Assembly: GCA_021772515.1 (NCBI GenBank)
Contig: JAJFLU010000055.1
Location: 1-38,820 of the forward strand
Source of the DNA: Opitutales bacterium
GTDB lineage: Bacteria > Verrucomicrobiota > Verrucomicrobiia > Opitutales > UBA2987
Direction of reading: 5' to 3'
Length of the DNA stretch: 38,820 nucleotides
Every line of letters starts with the position of its first letter. Within the stretch, counting starts at the first letter, position 1. Positions 1 through 8,862 of the stretch are shown here, in pieces. Made by a program: the position numbers and the translations under genes. The notes beneath the pieces are model-generated. The model was not told the DNA's origin and searched no databases. It worked only from the letters and a program-made list of their open reading frames with translations.

Positions 1-948
<948 letters not shown>

Positions 949-986
949 CAGAGCTACTTCGTGAGATAAAATCCATTTGACCCAAC

Positions 987-1053
987 TACCCCAAGAAGCT
1001 TCGTCCGGCCCATTCTTAAAAGTTGGCATATCACTGGCTATGGGTGTGCCCTA
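987..1053 (+). repeat. Single copy of hairpin repeat R1 beyond the LRR gene
   Basis: This stretch aligns with the tandem repeat at 35213-35349. Shared blocks in order are ACYACCCC, AGAAGCT, GGCC, AAGTTGGCAT, GCTA and GGTGTGCCC. The GGCA and TGTGCC arms can form a small hairpin. It lies between the IS110 remnant and the stop codon of the minus-strand LRR gene, ending about 2 bases from that gene, so it would sit in the 3' end of its transcript. Its function is unknown; a REP-like element or a 3'-end processing or termination element are both possible. Confidence 0.6.
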
Positions 1054-1055
1054 TA

Positions 1056-1997
1056 CTAGGGTGTTGCGGCATCACTTGAAGCCCTTTTCTCAAGGATTGC
1101 TATAGCTTCATCTTGCTTTAGATTGTAATGCCGTCGATTTTTGAAAATATACTCTTCCAATTTAGGTAGAGACAAAAGACATTTAAGATCTCCATCTTTG
1201 ACTTTTGTATTTTCCCAGAGCAAAAGTTTATTCAAGTTCTTGAGCGCTATCAACGGTCGAAGCGTCTTCAAGTTTGGGCAACTCTCAAAAAGTACCCTGT
1301 TTAGTCCGCCCAATTGTGCCAATGGGCTTACATCCTCTAACGAGAAACAGGCGGATAATCCAAAGTCGTTCAGCTTCTTCAGCGATTCTATCCCTTCAAT
1401 AGATTCAAGACTACTCATATGCATAAGCTGAACTCCTTCGAGCCGATGGCAGCTGGATAAAAACTGTAAGTTAGGTTCCTTTGATCGATTGAGTGAAAAG
1501 GAGCGCAAGTTCTTTAGATTACAAACTGATCTCAGGCTTGATGTCCTTACGGAGACAAGATTTAACTCTTCAAATTGGCCGAATTTCGATATATCATCAA
1601 TACTCTTGAAGGCGCAGTAATACAGGTTCAAGATTTTGAGATTTCTACACGCCGCCAGCTCTTCAGGCAGCTTCTTGTATTCCGACAAGCTGCATTCTTC
1701 CAACTTCTGGATACGTGAAAAATCGATCTCTATTCCTGGTCGAGGTATACTTAGCCGACGCAAATTTGGTAACTCATTGATAAACTCCAGTGGCGTATCC
1801 CTATCTGAAATCGTCAAAGAAACAAGAAATTGATTCATCGCCGATATATCTACATTCTCCCAAGGTTCATATATATCAACCGACAAAGCGTTGACATCAC
1901 TTGCAACCATCTTTTCGACTATTGCATTCGTCAACGGGTCACGCAGAAACAAGCACTTGTCTCCATCGTGGTAATCAAGGATGTAGGATTCGTTCAC
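1056..1997 (-). CDS. Leucine-rich repeat protein, cytoplasmic
   Basis: A 313-residue protein made mostly of irregular leucine-rich repeats of about 22 residues. Units run from about residue 76 to 285 (for example LPNLRRLSI, CRNLKILNLYYC, LKNLRSFSLN, LKKLNDFGLSAC, LKNLNKLLLW, LPKLEEYIF). The first 70 residues have no signal peptide or membrane segment, so the protein is probably cytoplasmic and binds another protein. It is AT-richer than the metabolic genes and sits between an IS110 remnant and composite repeats, which fits acquired DNA. Its 3' end abuts a copy of repeat R1, as does the putative immunity gene at 35357-35632. A role as an orphan immunity or antitoxin-like protein is therefore conceivable but unproven. 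No enzymatic motif is visible. Confidence 0.8.
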   Translation of the reverse strand: MNESYILDYHDGDKCLFLRDPLTNAIVEKMVASDVNALSVDIYEPWENVDISAMNQFLVSLTISDRDTPLEFINELPNLRRLSIPRPGIEIDFSRIQKLEECSLSEYKKLPEELAACRNLKILNLYYCAFKSIDDISKFGQFEELNLVSVRTSSLRSVCNLKNLRSFSLNRSKEPNLQFLSSCHRLEGVQLMHMSSLESIEGIESLKKLNDFGLSACFSLEDVSPLAQLGGLNRVLFESCPNLKTLRPLIALKNLNKLLLWENTKVKDGDLKCLLSLPKLEEYIFKNRRHYNLKQDEAIAILEKRASSDAATP

Positions 1998-2084
1998 AGT
2001 TGATGAAAGGGGATTATCATTTGATTCTTGACCGATGTTGATTTAGGGAATTCCCAAGGGGCCGGATCTATCTCATTGATAATC

Positions 2085-2166
2085 ATACGTGAAATTCTCT
2101 GCAATCCGCAGCTAAAAAATTAATCCATAATAAAAATCTGTGTTTATCTGCGAAATCTGCGGTTAA
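2085..2166 (+). repeat. Composite intergenic repeat C1 (CCGTG-type plus CTGCG-type)
   Basis: It holds two three-part elements in the same orientation. The first is degenerate (ATACGTG, ATTCTCTG, ATCCGCAG from 2085, 2094 and 2104). The second is clear (ATCTGTG at 2136, ATCTGCG at 2146, ATCTGCGG at 2155) and ends in GGTTAAAA. The spacing of the three heptamers in the second element is 10 then 9, exactly as in the other copies. The copy occupies the 1998-2278 gap upstream of the LRR gene. I see no gene in the rest of that gap. Confidence 0.75.
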
Positions 2167-2278
2167 AACCCATAATACAGCCAGCGTCGAAGAAACATAC
2201 TTGAGTCAGTCGCATGCCTAACCAATCAGTTTTGAGAATCGCCGGCAACGAGCCTGGTTGCGCTGGGGGGACAGTGCT

Positions 2279-2935
2279 TTATTGTTTTTCTTTAAGTAGC
2301 CTCTTCGACCACTTTCTTAAATAATCAACCGCTACATTACCCGGAGAATATTTGTATTCCGCTCCAAGTAACCTAAAAACTCTTTTATATTCGTCATAGA
2401 ACACCCGTTCTGCCATTATTGTTTCTCCAAATCCATGAAAATTTCGTTGGTCAAGTTCCAACGACTCTCTGATTTCAGATAGAGAAAATAATTCTATTCC
2501 CCCAATGATTACCATAAACTCTTCATATTCAGCATCGCTGAGATTTCTTTTAATGATTTTACGCTTCGAATTTTCAGTTGGAGAATTTCTTCGTCCGTCT
2601 CCGTATATATATTCAAATATTAACTTTGGTTTCTTTTTAACATTCTCCCTATATAGATGAGTTTTTGGATTTTTATATAGCTCTTTTATTGGAAAGAAAA
2701 AAAGAGTAATGGCTCCATAATTCATTTTCATATCACGCCAATAAAACCGGTAGGATACGCTAGATTCAATTTCTGAAGATAATTTTATAAGTTCTGAATG
2801 TTCAAAAAATTCATTATCATTTTTTAGAAAAATCTCCACCCTAGAATTCTCATTTTCACCGAATAGGTATATTGGAATAAAAATAATACCAATTGCGGAA
2901 AATAAAGTTAAATTTGTGCTAGTTTTTATCTTCAT
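2279..2935 (-). CDS. Hypothetical membrane-anchored or exported protein
   Basis: I do not recognise this protein. I prefer the ATG at 2935 over the upstream one at 2968, because the protein then opens with a short basic stretch (MKIKTSTN) and a hydrophobic segment (LTLFSAIGIIFIPIYLFG). That segment looks like a signal peptide or membrane anchor, leaving about 218 residues. The rest is charged and soluble-looking, rich in Lys, Glu, Phe and Tyr, with no lipobox and no recognisable catalytic motif. The gene is strongly AT-rich (many AAA, ATA and TTT codons) compared with the RibD-like gene that follows, which suggests horizontal acquisition. The AT-rich genes in the Rhs region at the other end of the window have similar composition, so it may be a cargo or immunity-type gene, but nothing shows this directly. 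Confidence 0.65.
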   Translation of the reverse strand: MKIKTSTNLTLFSAIGIIFIPIYLFGENENSRVEIFLKNDNEFFEHSELIKLSSEIESSVSYRFYWRDMKMNYGAITLFFFPIKELYKNPKTHLYRENVKKKPKLIFEYIYGDGRRNSPTENSKRKIIKRNLSDAEYEEFMVIIGGIELFSLSEIRESLELDQRNFHGFGETIMAERVFYDEYKRVFRLLGAEYKYSPGNVAVDYLRKWSKRLLKEKQ

Positions 2936-3052
2936 TATAGATTGATTATTTAGTTCCAGATAGGACATTTGTAAGAAAGAGAAAAAGGTAAAGAAAAGAG
3001 GTCATTACTTGATTCTTAACTGATGAGAGTATGATGATTGTATATTCTTGTT

Positions 3053-3154
3053 ATGGCAAGAAGTTTGCGGTTCGTGCGTCCAAGTGCTCTCAATCATGTC
3101 CACAACCGAGAGTTCAAATCAAACCGTATTGATCTCTTTGATATTCATCCGTAA
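3053..3154 (+). pseudogene. Fragment resembling N-terminus of a RAYT (Y1) transposase
   Basis: Reading from the ATG at 3053 gives MARSLRFVRPSALNHVHNRE and then degenerate sequence to a TAA at 3152-3154. The opening closely follows the usual start of REP-associated tyrosine transposases (MARPLR, then a P-x-A-x-x-HV-x-NR pattern). After the NR the match is lost and the frame ends inside a composite repeat. No catalytic Tyr or HUH motif remains, so only a stub is left. The match is short and rests on memory of the family pattern, so confidence is limited. Confidence 0.45.
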
Positions 3155-3232
3155 AAATCCGTGCTATCGGTGGTCAAAACGAATAATCTTCCTACATAAT
3201 AATCTGCGTTTATCAGCGTAATCTGCGGTTAG
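3147..3232 (+). repeat. Composite intergenic repeat C1, second copy
   Basis: The CCGTG-type element has heptamers ATCCGTA at 3147, ATCCGTG at 3157 and ATCGGTGG at 3166. The CTGCG-type element has ATCTGCG at 3202, ATCAGCG at 3212 and ATCTGCGG at 3221, followed by TTAG. Spacings are 10 and 9 in both, and the two elements start 55 bases apart. It overlaps the end of the RAYT-like stub and lies upstream of the RibD-like gene. Confidence 0.8.
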
Positions 3233-3317
3233 CCCCGTCGCTCCTTGCTCAAAATATATAATTGCTCTCTGCATCATTATCATCGAATTTGAGATAGGTT
3301 CTACTTAATCTAAAAAT

Positions 3318-4205
3318 ATGAATATCCAACCCCGATTGGCTGAATTTAGCGATGAGTTCATTCCCGTGGAAGAAATTGAGGCTTTTTATACCCTCGACGG
3401 CATTGATGTGCCTGCGGAACGGCCCTATACTTGGTCGATGTCCGTCGCGACGCTGGATGGGGTCACCAGTTTTCTCGAACCCGAGGCTCTGGCCGGTGAC
3501 ACCATCGCGCTGACCCACATCAAGGAATCTGGCAGCGAGGCCGATTGGAGGCTGCTCAACGCCGGGTGGCTCTATGCCGATGCCGTTTTGGGGACCGGCC
3601 AGATAATCCGCGCCGAACCCGAGATCAAGTGGATTCCGGTTTACGAAGACCTGATCGAATATCGGCAAAAGGCGTATAAAAAACCGAATCCCTTGCCCAT
3701 CAATATCGTCCTGACCGCGACCGGGGATTTCGACATGCGGCACCCCATTTTCAACGACGGCCGGTTCCTCACAGTAATCCTCACCACAAAAACGGGCCAG
3801 GCCAGGCTGCTCAAGGAGATCGAGAAAGCCTCGGCATGCGGTTTCCGGCCCTTAGAAGAAGGCAACACGCGCCTTGAATCTTTTGGCGGCGACACCCTCG
3901 ATTATTGCGAAGTAATGAGATACCTTAGAGCGAAACTGAACATTCGGTATCTCGACATAACGGCGGGGGGGAGCCTCATTGCGGCCTTGGCCAAAGAGAG
4001 GCTCATCGACGAAACCCGTATCACCTACGCCGGACATTTTTCCGGGCACCATAACTCGACAGGAGACTGCCGCCCGGGATTGTTCGACCTCCCCAAGGGC
4101 CAATATTTTACTCCCCAAAACAACCCCCTGATCCACTACGAAGGCCTCCGCCTCCACGGAAAACATCACCTCTTCCTACGCGGAAGCTACCAATACCGGC
4201 ATTGA
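3318..4205 (+). CDS. RibD C-terminal-type (dihydrofolate reductase-fold) reductase
   Basis: A 295-residue protein of the RibD-C/DHFR-like fold, which in riboflavin synthesis reduces the ribosyl-amino-pyrimidine with NADPH. Supporting motifs are YTWSMSVATLDG near residue 40, the ADAVLGTGQIIRAEPE stretch, a central INIVLTATGDFD strand and the family hallmark TAGGSLIAALAKERLIDE near residue 220. The N-terminal deaminase domain of full RibD is absent, so this is a stand-alone reductase. Its substrate may be a pyrimidine or another pterin-like compound. Start ATG 3318 keeps the conserved N-terminal region. It reads alone, followed by two hairpins at 4213-4307. Assignment to the fold is firm; the exact reaction is not. 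Confidence 0.8.
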   Translation: MNIQPRLAEFSDEFIPVEEIEAFYTLDGIDVPAERPYTWSMSVATLDGVTSFLEPEALAGDTIALTHIKESGSEADWRLLNAGWLYADAVLGTGQIIRAEPEIKWIPVYEDLIEYRQKAYKKPNPLPINIVLTATGDFDMRHPIFNDGRFLTVILTTKTGQARLLKEIEKASACGFRPLEEGNTRLESFGGDTLDYCEVMRYLRAKLNIRYLDITAGGSLIAALAKERLIDETRITYAGHFSGHHNSTGDCRPGLFDLPKGQYFTPQNNPLIHYEGLRLHGKHHLFLRGSYQYRH

Positions 4206-4212
4206 TCACCGC

Positions 4213-4235
4213 TTTTTTGCAGGCAGGCAAAAAAA
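4213..4235 (+). terminator. Possible AT-rich hairpin after the reductase gene
   Basis: TTTTTTGC (4213-4220) pairs with GCAAAAAA (4227-4234) around the loop AGGCAG, 8 bases after the stop codon. The T-run lies in the 5' arm rather than after the stem, so this is not a classical intrinsic terminator, though it could act in either direction. Confidence 0.35.
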
Positions 4236-4284
4236 TGACCATGCCGCAAATCACGACTCCCTTGGCCCGGAGCTTATTTATTGC

Positions 4285-4307
4285 AAAAACCTCTTTTTGG
4301 GGTTTTT
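4285..4307 (+). terminator. Possible second hairpin, AAAAACC/GGTTTTT
   Basis: AAAAACC (4285-4291) can pair with GGTTTTT (4301-4307). The stem is mostly A-T, with the T-rich arm at the 3' side just before the phosphatase gene. It may end transcription from the reductase gene. The evidence is structural only. Confidence 0.35.
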
Positions 4308-4338
4308 ATGGGGCGAAATATTATCCAAAATTCAATTT

Positions 4339-5154
4339 ATGAAAATAACCAACGTCTTTCTCTTATTTATGCTTGGCTCTGCCTTGTTTTTTACACCCTT
4401 GGTGGCCGCCGAAAAGGGCTCGGAAAACCACGCCCATAAGGCATTGCAGGGCACTTTGTGGATGCAGACATCCGCCGAGTATCGCGCCACCACCACCACA
4501 ATCTACCATGCGGCCATGGATAAGCTGGCCCTCGCCCTGCGCGATCCCGAGTGGACAGCGGCCTCAGAGCAAACGGGCAATTTTGGCGATCTGCCGCCAG
4601 CAGTTATCCTCGATGTGGATGAAACGGTGTTGGATAATTCACCCTACGCGGCCCGCAATATCCGCGATGACGAGGGTTTTGATTTGGATACCTGGAATAA
4701 ATGGTGCAAAGATGCCGTGGCGGAGCCAATCGCGGGCGCGATCGAGTTTACCAATTTCGCAGCCCAAAACGGAGTCGCCGTTTTTTACGTCACCAACCGC
4801 GAGCACAAGGTCGAGGGGGCGACCTTGCGGAATTTGCAGGAAAAGGGTTTTCCGTTGCTTCTCGGCGCGGATAGTCTTCTAACGAAAGGTGAAAAGCCGG
4901 AATGGGATTCGATGAAAGTGGCGAGGCGGCAGCATGTGGCGGCGAATTATCGTGTGCTTTTCCTGTTTGGCGATGATTTTAATGATTTCGCGCCCGTTCG
5001 CAATATGTCAAAGGATGAGCGGTTCAAACTGGCAAAAGAGTCCTCGGCCAAATGGGGAACCCGGTGGTTTCTTTTGCCCAACCCCACGTATGGTAGTTGG
5101 GAGCGCCCCCTCCGCAATTCGCCTGTGTTAGACCATCTCAATACGGCGGAATAG
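4339..5154 (+). CDS. Secreted HAD-family acid phosphatase (class B / e(P4)-like)
   Basis: A member of the HAD phosphatase superfamily, of the acid phosphatase class B / outer-membrane 5'-nucleotidase e(P4) type, likely removing phosphate from nucleotides or other phosphomonoesters outside the cytoplasm. The start at 4339 is chosen because it gives a clean signal peptide (MKITNVFLLFMLGSALFFTP, cleavage near VAA); the upstream in-frame ATG at 4297 would bury it. Visible motifs are VILDVDETVLDNS with nucleophile D92 and acid D94, YVTNRE (motif II) and FGDDFNDF (motif IV metal site). No lipobox Cys is present, so it is probably soluble in the periplasm or released rather than lipid-anchored. Length, about 271 residues, fits the family. 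It is monocistronic as far as can be seen. Confidence 0.87.
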   Translation: MKITNVFLLFMLGSALFFTPLVAAEKGSENHAHKALQGTLWMQTSAEYRATTTTIYHAAMDKLALALRDPEWTAASEQTGNFGDLPPAVILDVDETVLDNSPYAARNIRDDEGFDLDTWNKWCKDAVAEPIAGAIEFTNFAAQNGVAVFYVTNREHKVEGATLRNLQEKGFPLLLGADSLLTKGEKPEWDSMKVARRQHVAANYRVLFLFGDDFNDFAPVRNMSKDERFKLAKESSAKWGTRWFLLPNPTYGSWERPLRNSPVLDHLNTAE

Positions 5155-5235
5155 CTTTCGGCCTCTCTGCAGAATTGACCTTTTCAGCCTGGCCCCTAAC
5201 CTTTAGAAAATACAATCTCCAACCGATATTGAGTT

Positions 5236-6081
5236 ATGCCTGATTCATCCCACTTTTTCTCTGAAAAATGGCCCGTTAAAGCCTATAACAACCGGGATTT
5301 TTTAAATGGTTCCGATGCCCGCTCGCTCCGTGTGCAATGCGAATTACTCGAACCCGAATATCGGCTCGATATGTTGGGGATTCGCAATACCATCGTGTTT
5401 TTCGGGTCGGCGCGAACGAAGGCCCCGGAAGATGCCCAAAAGAACCTCAAGGATCTGGAGGAGAAACTCCAAAAAGCGGGCTCAAAAAAAGACGAATTGG
5501 AAGAAAAACTGGCGGCGGCCAAGAGGGATGTTCGCACTGCCAAGTATTACGCGGCGGCCTGCGATTTATCGCGGCAATTCACCGAGTGGTCATTGACCAT
5601 CCGCGATCCCTTGGAGCGGTTTTTGATTTGCTCGGGTGGCGGCCCCGGCATTATGGAGGCTGCCAACCGTGGCGCCGACGAGGCGGAAGGTCGCTCCATC
5701 GGGCTCGGTATCAGTCTGCCCCATGAACAGGGGAACAATAAATACATCACCCGTGACCTGAATTTCGAGTTTCACTATTTCTTTGTGCGCAAATACTGGT
5801 TTCTGTATCTGGCCAAGGCGCTCCTGGTTTTCCCCGGTGGTTTTGGCACCATGGATGAGCTGTTTGAGGTATTGACGCTCATTCAGACGAAAAAGACCGA
5901 AAAGCAGGTCCCTATCATTCTGTTTGGGTCGGAATTTTGGGAAAAGGTCGTCAATTTTGAAACCCTCCTCGAATGGGGAGTCATTTCGGAGAAGGATTTG
6001 AAGCTGTTTCACATCATGGACTCGGTGGAGGAGACGCGGGATTTTGTCATCGGTGAAATGAAGAAGAATTACCTCTCCTGA
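5236..6081 (+). CDS. LOG-family protein (nucleotide 5'-monophosphate phosphoribohydrolase-like)
   Basis: A 281-residue protein with the Rossmann-like fold of the LOG/lysine-decarboxylase-like family, whose studied members cleave the N-glycosidic bond of nucleoside 5'-monophosphates (cytokinin nucleotides or purine/pyrimidine nucleotides). The two signature motifs are present: GGGPGIMEAANRGA near residue 135 and PGGFGTMDELFEVLTLIQT near residue 200. Between the first beta-strand (FFGSAR) and the main fold lies a charged coiled-coil insert of about 35 residues (KNLKDLEEKLQKAGSK and following) that minimal LOG proteins lack. The stop codon overlaps the next ATG by one base (TGATG), so the two genes are probably translationally coupled. 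The true substrate is unknown. Confidence 0.85.
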   Translation: MPDSSHFFSEKWPVKAYNNRDFLNGSDARSLRVQCELLEPEYRLDMLGIRNTIVFFGSARTKAPEDAQKNLKDLEEKLQKAGSKKDELEEKLAAAKRDVRTAKYYAAACDLSRQFTEWSLTIRDPLERFLICSGGGPGIMEAANRGADEAEGRSIGLGISLPHEQGNNKYITRDLNFEFHYFFVRKYWFLYLAKALLVFPGGFGTMDELFEVLTLIQTKKTEKQVPIILFGSEFWEKVVNFETLLEWGVISEKDLKLFHIMDSVEETRDFVIGEMKKNYLS

Positions 6082-7268
6082 TGGGCGAAATTCCGATAAA
6101 AAAGGAAACGCTGGTCAATCACCAGCCCACAGTCCGGCCAGAACCCGGTAATGATCCCCTCGTTGAGCCGATCCACCGATCCGTTAAATACACCTACCCA
6201 ACGGTGGCGGAAATGGACCAGCTTTTCAGTGGCGAGAAGGCGGGCTATTTTTACTCACGCTACGCAAACCCCACGGTGCGCCAACTGGAGCTATTGCTGG
6301 CAAAATTGCAGGATCGCGAAGACGCGCTGGCCACCAGCAGCGGGGTGACGGCCATTACCAACTGCCTGCTATCTCTGCTCAAACAGGGAGACCATGTGGT
6401 TTTGTTCCTCGAATCCTATCGGCCTACACGCTACATCGTGCGGAATCTCCTCTCGAAATTCGGTGTTACCCATAGCCTGATCTCGATCAAGGACCACGAG
6501 GGGATCGCCCGCGAGTTTGAGCGTGAAAACACCCGGCTAGTCCTTTTCGAGTCTCCCACCAATCCGATGACGTGGATCGCCGATTTCGACTTTATCATCG
6601 GGCAGGCTAAGGCAAACGGTGTTTTGACCTTGCTGGATGGCACCTTTGCGGGATTGCACAATTACGGTTCCTACGCATTCGATCTGTATATACATAGCCT
6701 GACAAAATATGCGTCCGGGCATGGCGATGTTTTAGGCGGCGCAATCATTGGCAGCGAAGAGCAGATTTCCGCAATCAGGCCCGACTACGCCAATACCGGC
6801 GCGGCTATCGCCCCGGATTCCGCCTACCTGATCCTGCGCGGCCTGAAAACCTATTTTTTGCGGTTTCGTGAACAATGTGAAAACGCCAGGCAAATCGCTC
6901 TTTACCTGGAAAATCACCAAAGGGTAAAAAGAGTTTATTACCCGGGCCTGCCTTCGCATCCAGATCACGAGTTGGCCAAAAAGCAGATGTGTGATTTCGG
7001 TGGCATTGTCGCGTTTCACCTCGATGGAACGGAGGCTCAAATGCACGAATTCATCGAGTCTCTGCGGTTGTTTATCCTGGCCGCCAGTCTGGGTTCCACT
7101 GAGTCGTTGGTCACACCGGCCAAGCTCTTTTTTGCCACCGATCTGACCGCCGAGGAGCAAAAACGAGGTGAAATTGAAGATGCCACCGTGCGGTTGTCCC
7201 TCGGGATCGAGGATGCCGAAGATCTCATCGCCGATCTCGATCAAGCTCTGGGCAAGGTATTCGGTTGA
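6081..7268 (+). CDS. Cys/Met-metabolism PLP-dependent enzyme (cystathionine gamma-lyase/synthase type)
   Basis: A 395-residue fold-type I PLP enzyme of the Cys/Met metabolism family, which interconverts cysteine, cystathionine, homocysteine or methionine. Visible features are YSRYANPTVRQLE near residue 55, SSGVTAITNCLLSLL for cofactor phosphate binding, ESPTNPMTW and the PLP-lysine motif SLTKYASGHGDVLGG with K209. The C-terminal half has the usual SLGSTESLVTPA substrate-binding stretch. Sequence alone does not separate gamma-synthase from gamma-lyase or a methionine gamma-lyase-like enzyme. It overlaps the upstream LOG-like gene by one base. A cystathionine beta-synthase-type gene lies at 11232-12206, so reverse transsulfuration from homocysteine to cysteine is the simplest inferred role. 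Confidence 0.85.
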   Translation: MGEIPIKKETLVNHQPTVRPEPGNDPLVEPIHRSVKYTYPTVAEMDQLFSGEKAGYFYSRYANPTVRQLELLLAKLQDREDALATSSGVTAITNCLLSLLKQGDHVVLFLESYRPTRYIVRNLLSKFGVTHSLISIKDHEGIAREFERENTRLVLFESPTNPMTWIADFDFIIGQAKANGVLTLLDGTFAGLHNYGSYAFDLYIHSLTKYASGHGDVLGGAIIGSEEQISAIRPDYANTGAAIAPDSAYLILRGLKTYFLRFREQCENARQIALYLENHQRVKRVYYPGLPSHPDHELAKKQMCDFGGIVAFHLDGTEAQMHEFIESLRLFILAASLGSTESLVTPAKLFFATDLTAEEQKRGEIEDATVRLSLGIEDAEDLIADLDQALGKVFG

Positions 7269-7343
7269 TGGGCGATTTTCGGCAAAATCCACTTTTTAGA
7301 CGCCCTCTTGGAGTCGGCGATTAGTTAAAACCGATCGTGGATA

Positions 7344-7700
7344 TTAAAACGGTTTCCACACCACCATGGATGCGGCAATGAGGCCAAGAATCAGAATGCC
7401 CCACCAGAGGCATTTGGCCAGATTTGGCTTGCGGTTGGCCACGGCGATGAGGCCCCCCAAAGCAATCCAGACAGCCAGTTTAACCATCGCCCATCCGGGA
7501 AATCCGTAGCTGAGCTTGGCGAGCAATCCGAAGCCGCCCAGCAAAACCAAAATCAAGCCGACCCCCGAAGTGATTCCAGCCAGTTTTTTCAGCTTCACGC
7601 CATCCACGCCGAGCAAACTTCGGCCAATGAGTCCGCCAAAGGCCAAAAATACCATCAACACCCCGGCGAGATGGAGTAGTCTATAAATTTCTACCGTCAT
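7344..7700 (-). CDS. Small integral membrane protein, four predicted helices
   Basis: I do not recognise a named family. The 118-residue protein consists almost wholly of hydrophobic segments: about residues 6-28 (LLHLAGVLMVFLAFGGLIG), 40-62 (LAGITSGVGLILVLLGGFGL), 68-87 (GWAMVKLAVWIALGGLIAVA) and 97-115 (CLWWGILILGLIAASMVVW). Short charged loops with Lys and Arg lie between them. A conserved-looking His sits in the first helix (RLLHLAG), as in some small heme- or quinone-associated membrane proteins, but this is only suggestive. It faces the PLP-enzyme gene tail-to-tail. Confidence 0.7.
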   Translation of the reverse strand: MTVEIYRLLHLAGVLMVFLAFGGLIGRSLLGVDGVKLKKLAGITSGVGLILVLLGGFGLLAKLSYGFPGWAMVKLAVWIALGGLIAVANRKPNLAKCLWWGILILGLIAASMVVWKPF

Positions 7701-7797
7701 AGTGAGTTCCTTTTTATCAATTCATAAAAGCAGCTAAATCCAATAACTGCATTCATCTATCAATCGGAACGATCCGGCAAGCCGATTCACTATTCAA

Positions 7798-7824
7798 CCA
7801 CAGATAACACAGATTTTCGCAGAT
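7798..7824 (-). repeat. Isolated CTGCG-type three-part repeat, minus strand
   Basis: Read on the minus strand, the heptamers are ATCTGCG (from 7824), ATCTGTG (from 7814) and ATCTGTGG (from 7805), followed by TTGAAT. Spacing is 10 then 9, as in the composite copies. No CCGTG-type partner is visible nearby. It lies in the gap between the ExbD-like gene and the small membrane protein gene. Confidence 0.7.
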
Positions 7825-7858
7825 ATAGACGGTGTATTTTGTCGGTAAAGCAGGATTA

Positions 7859-8260
7859 TTATCTCTGTGATCGGGAAACACTTATAAAGGCGTTGGATTT
7901 GATGCTTTTTACCTCATCCATAACGCGGACCATCGCGCCGGAAGGCGCCTCGGTTTCAACTTCAATAATGACTGGCAGCAGTTTCGTTTGCATTTTATTT
8001 CGTGTAACTACTCTGACTCCAGCGAACCCGATGGCTTTGCCCTCTGAAAATACTTCACCGCTATTAGTTATATGAAATACTATCGGAGATACATCTTTTG
8101 CTCCATGGCCGCCCCGCGAGGAAACGTCTAATCCGACCTCGTTAACAAACACGGTCGCTACGATGAAAAAAATCAGCATGATAAATACCACATCGATAAG
8201 TGGTGAAATATTGACCGATGAGTTTTCGGAATTTTCGTTGTTTTTTCTACGGGTGGTCAT
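7859..8260 (-). CDS. ExbD/TolR-like biopolymer transport protein, orphan
   Basis: A 133-residue ExbD/TolR-type protein: a short basic cytoplasmic N-terminus (MTTRRKNNEN), one membrane helix with the conserved acidic residue (NISPLIDVVFIMLIFFIVAT) and a periplasmic domain. ExbD/TolR proteins couple the proton-motive force to outer-membrane processes with an ExbB/TolQ channel. The start at 8260 is chosen over upstream ATGs at 8278 and 8332 because GGAGGAG (minus strand, 8270-8276) sits 9 bases before it. No ExbB partner lies beside it; the nearest TolQ-TolR pair is at 21100-22285. It may act with a distant ExbB or represent a split operon. Confidence 0.85.
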   Translation of the reverse strand: MTTRRKNNENSENSSVNISPLIDVVFIMLIFFIVATVFVNEVGLDVSSRGGHGAKDVSPIVFHITNSGEVFSEGKAIGFAGVRVVTRNKMQTKLLPVIIEVETEAPSGAMVRVMDEVKSIKSNAFISVSRSQR

Positions 8261-8367
8261 AATGTTTTGCTCCTCCATACTGGTGTTTAATCGCGTTGCT
8301 ATAGAATAATTTGTTTCCGGATTTATTGTCAATTTAAAGAGTAAAAACCATATCTAAAATAGATAAA

Positions 8368-8820
8368 TTGAACTCCAAACCCGGAACTTATGCTCTTGTT
8401 TTGTCTTCTCGTTCGAGGAAATCGATTCGTGTTGGTAAACTGGGAAAAATTGAAGTCGAACCGGGATATTATGTATATGTGGGGAGCGCATTTGGCCCCG
8501 GTGGGCTGAAGGCCCGGGTTGGGAGACATGCCAGAATTACCAAAGCATCGCGCTGGCATATTGATTATTTACGTCCATATCTTCAATTGGAAGAAGCCTG
8601 GCTTACCAACGATGCGAAAAAGCGGGAGCATTGCTGGGCGGATTTATTTGGCGAATCAAGGGGCGCAAGGATTCCTTTGGCAGGTTTCGGTTCCTCCGAT
8701 TGCCGCTGCAAAGCCCATTTATTCTATTTTCGAAGGCAACCGATGATTTCAACATTTCGCGATAAAATAGCATTGGCATTTTCGGACCATTGCTCAATTT
8801 TGCAAAAAAAGTTCGTTTGA
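8368..8820 (+). CDS. DUF123 / GIY-YIG nuclease-family protein
   Basis: A 150-residue protein of the DUF123 group, a GIY-YIG-like fold found alone or fused to endonuclease III in archaea and bacteria. Matching signatures are PGTYALVLSSRS at the start, IRVGKLGKIEVEPGYYVYVG, the glycine-rich FGPGGLKARVGRH and the histidine motif WHIDYLRPYLQLEEAW, followed by a Cys-containing SSDCRCKAHLF stretch. The start is a TTG at 8368, needed to retain the conserved PGTY region; no good ribosome site is visible. The gene diverges from the ExbD-like gene and is followed closely by the cytosine deaminase gene. A DNA-repair or nuclease role is inferred from the fold only. Confidence 0.78.
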   Translation: MNSKPGTYALVLSSRSRKSIRVGKLGKIEVEPGYYVYVGSAFGPGGLKARVGRHARITKASRWHIDYLRPYLQLEEAWLTNDAKKREHCWADLFGESRGARIPLAGFGSSDCRCKAHLFYFRRQPMISTFRDKIALAFSDHCSILQKKFV

Positions 8821-8862
8821 ACGCTTTGACATTTCTCACTTAAAAAATCATAAAGGATTCCT

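Noticed and set aside
2085..3232. Composite repeats as a CRISPR array.
   Set aside because: The repeated heptamers are spaced 10 and 9 bases with no spacers of 30 or so bases, and no cas genes are near.
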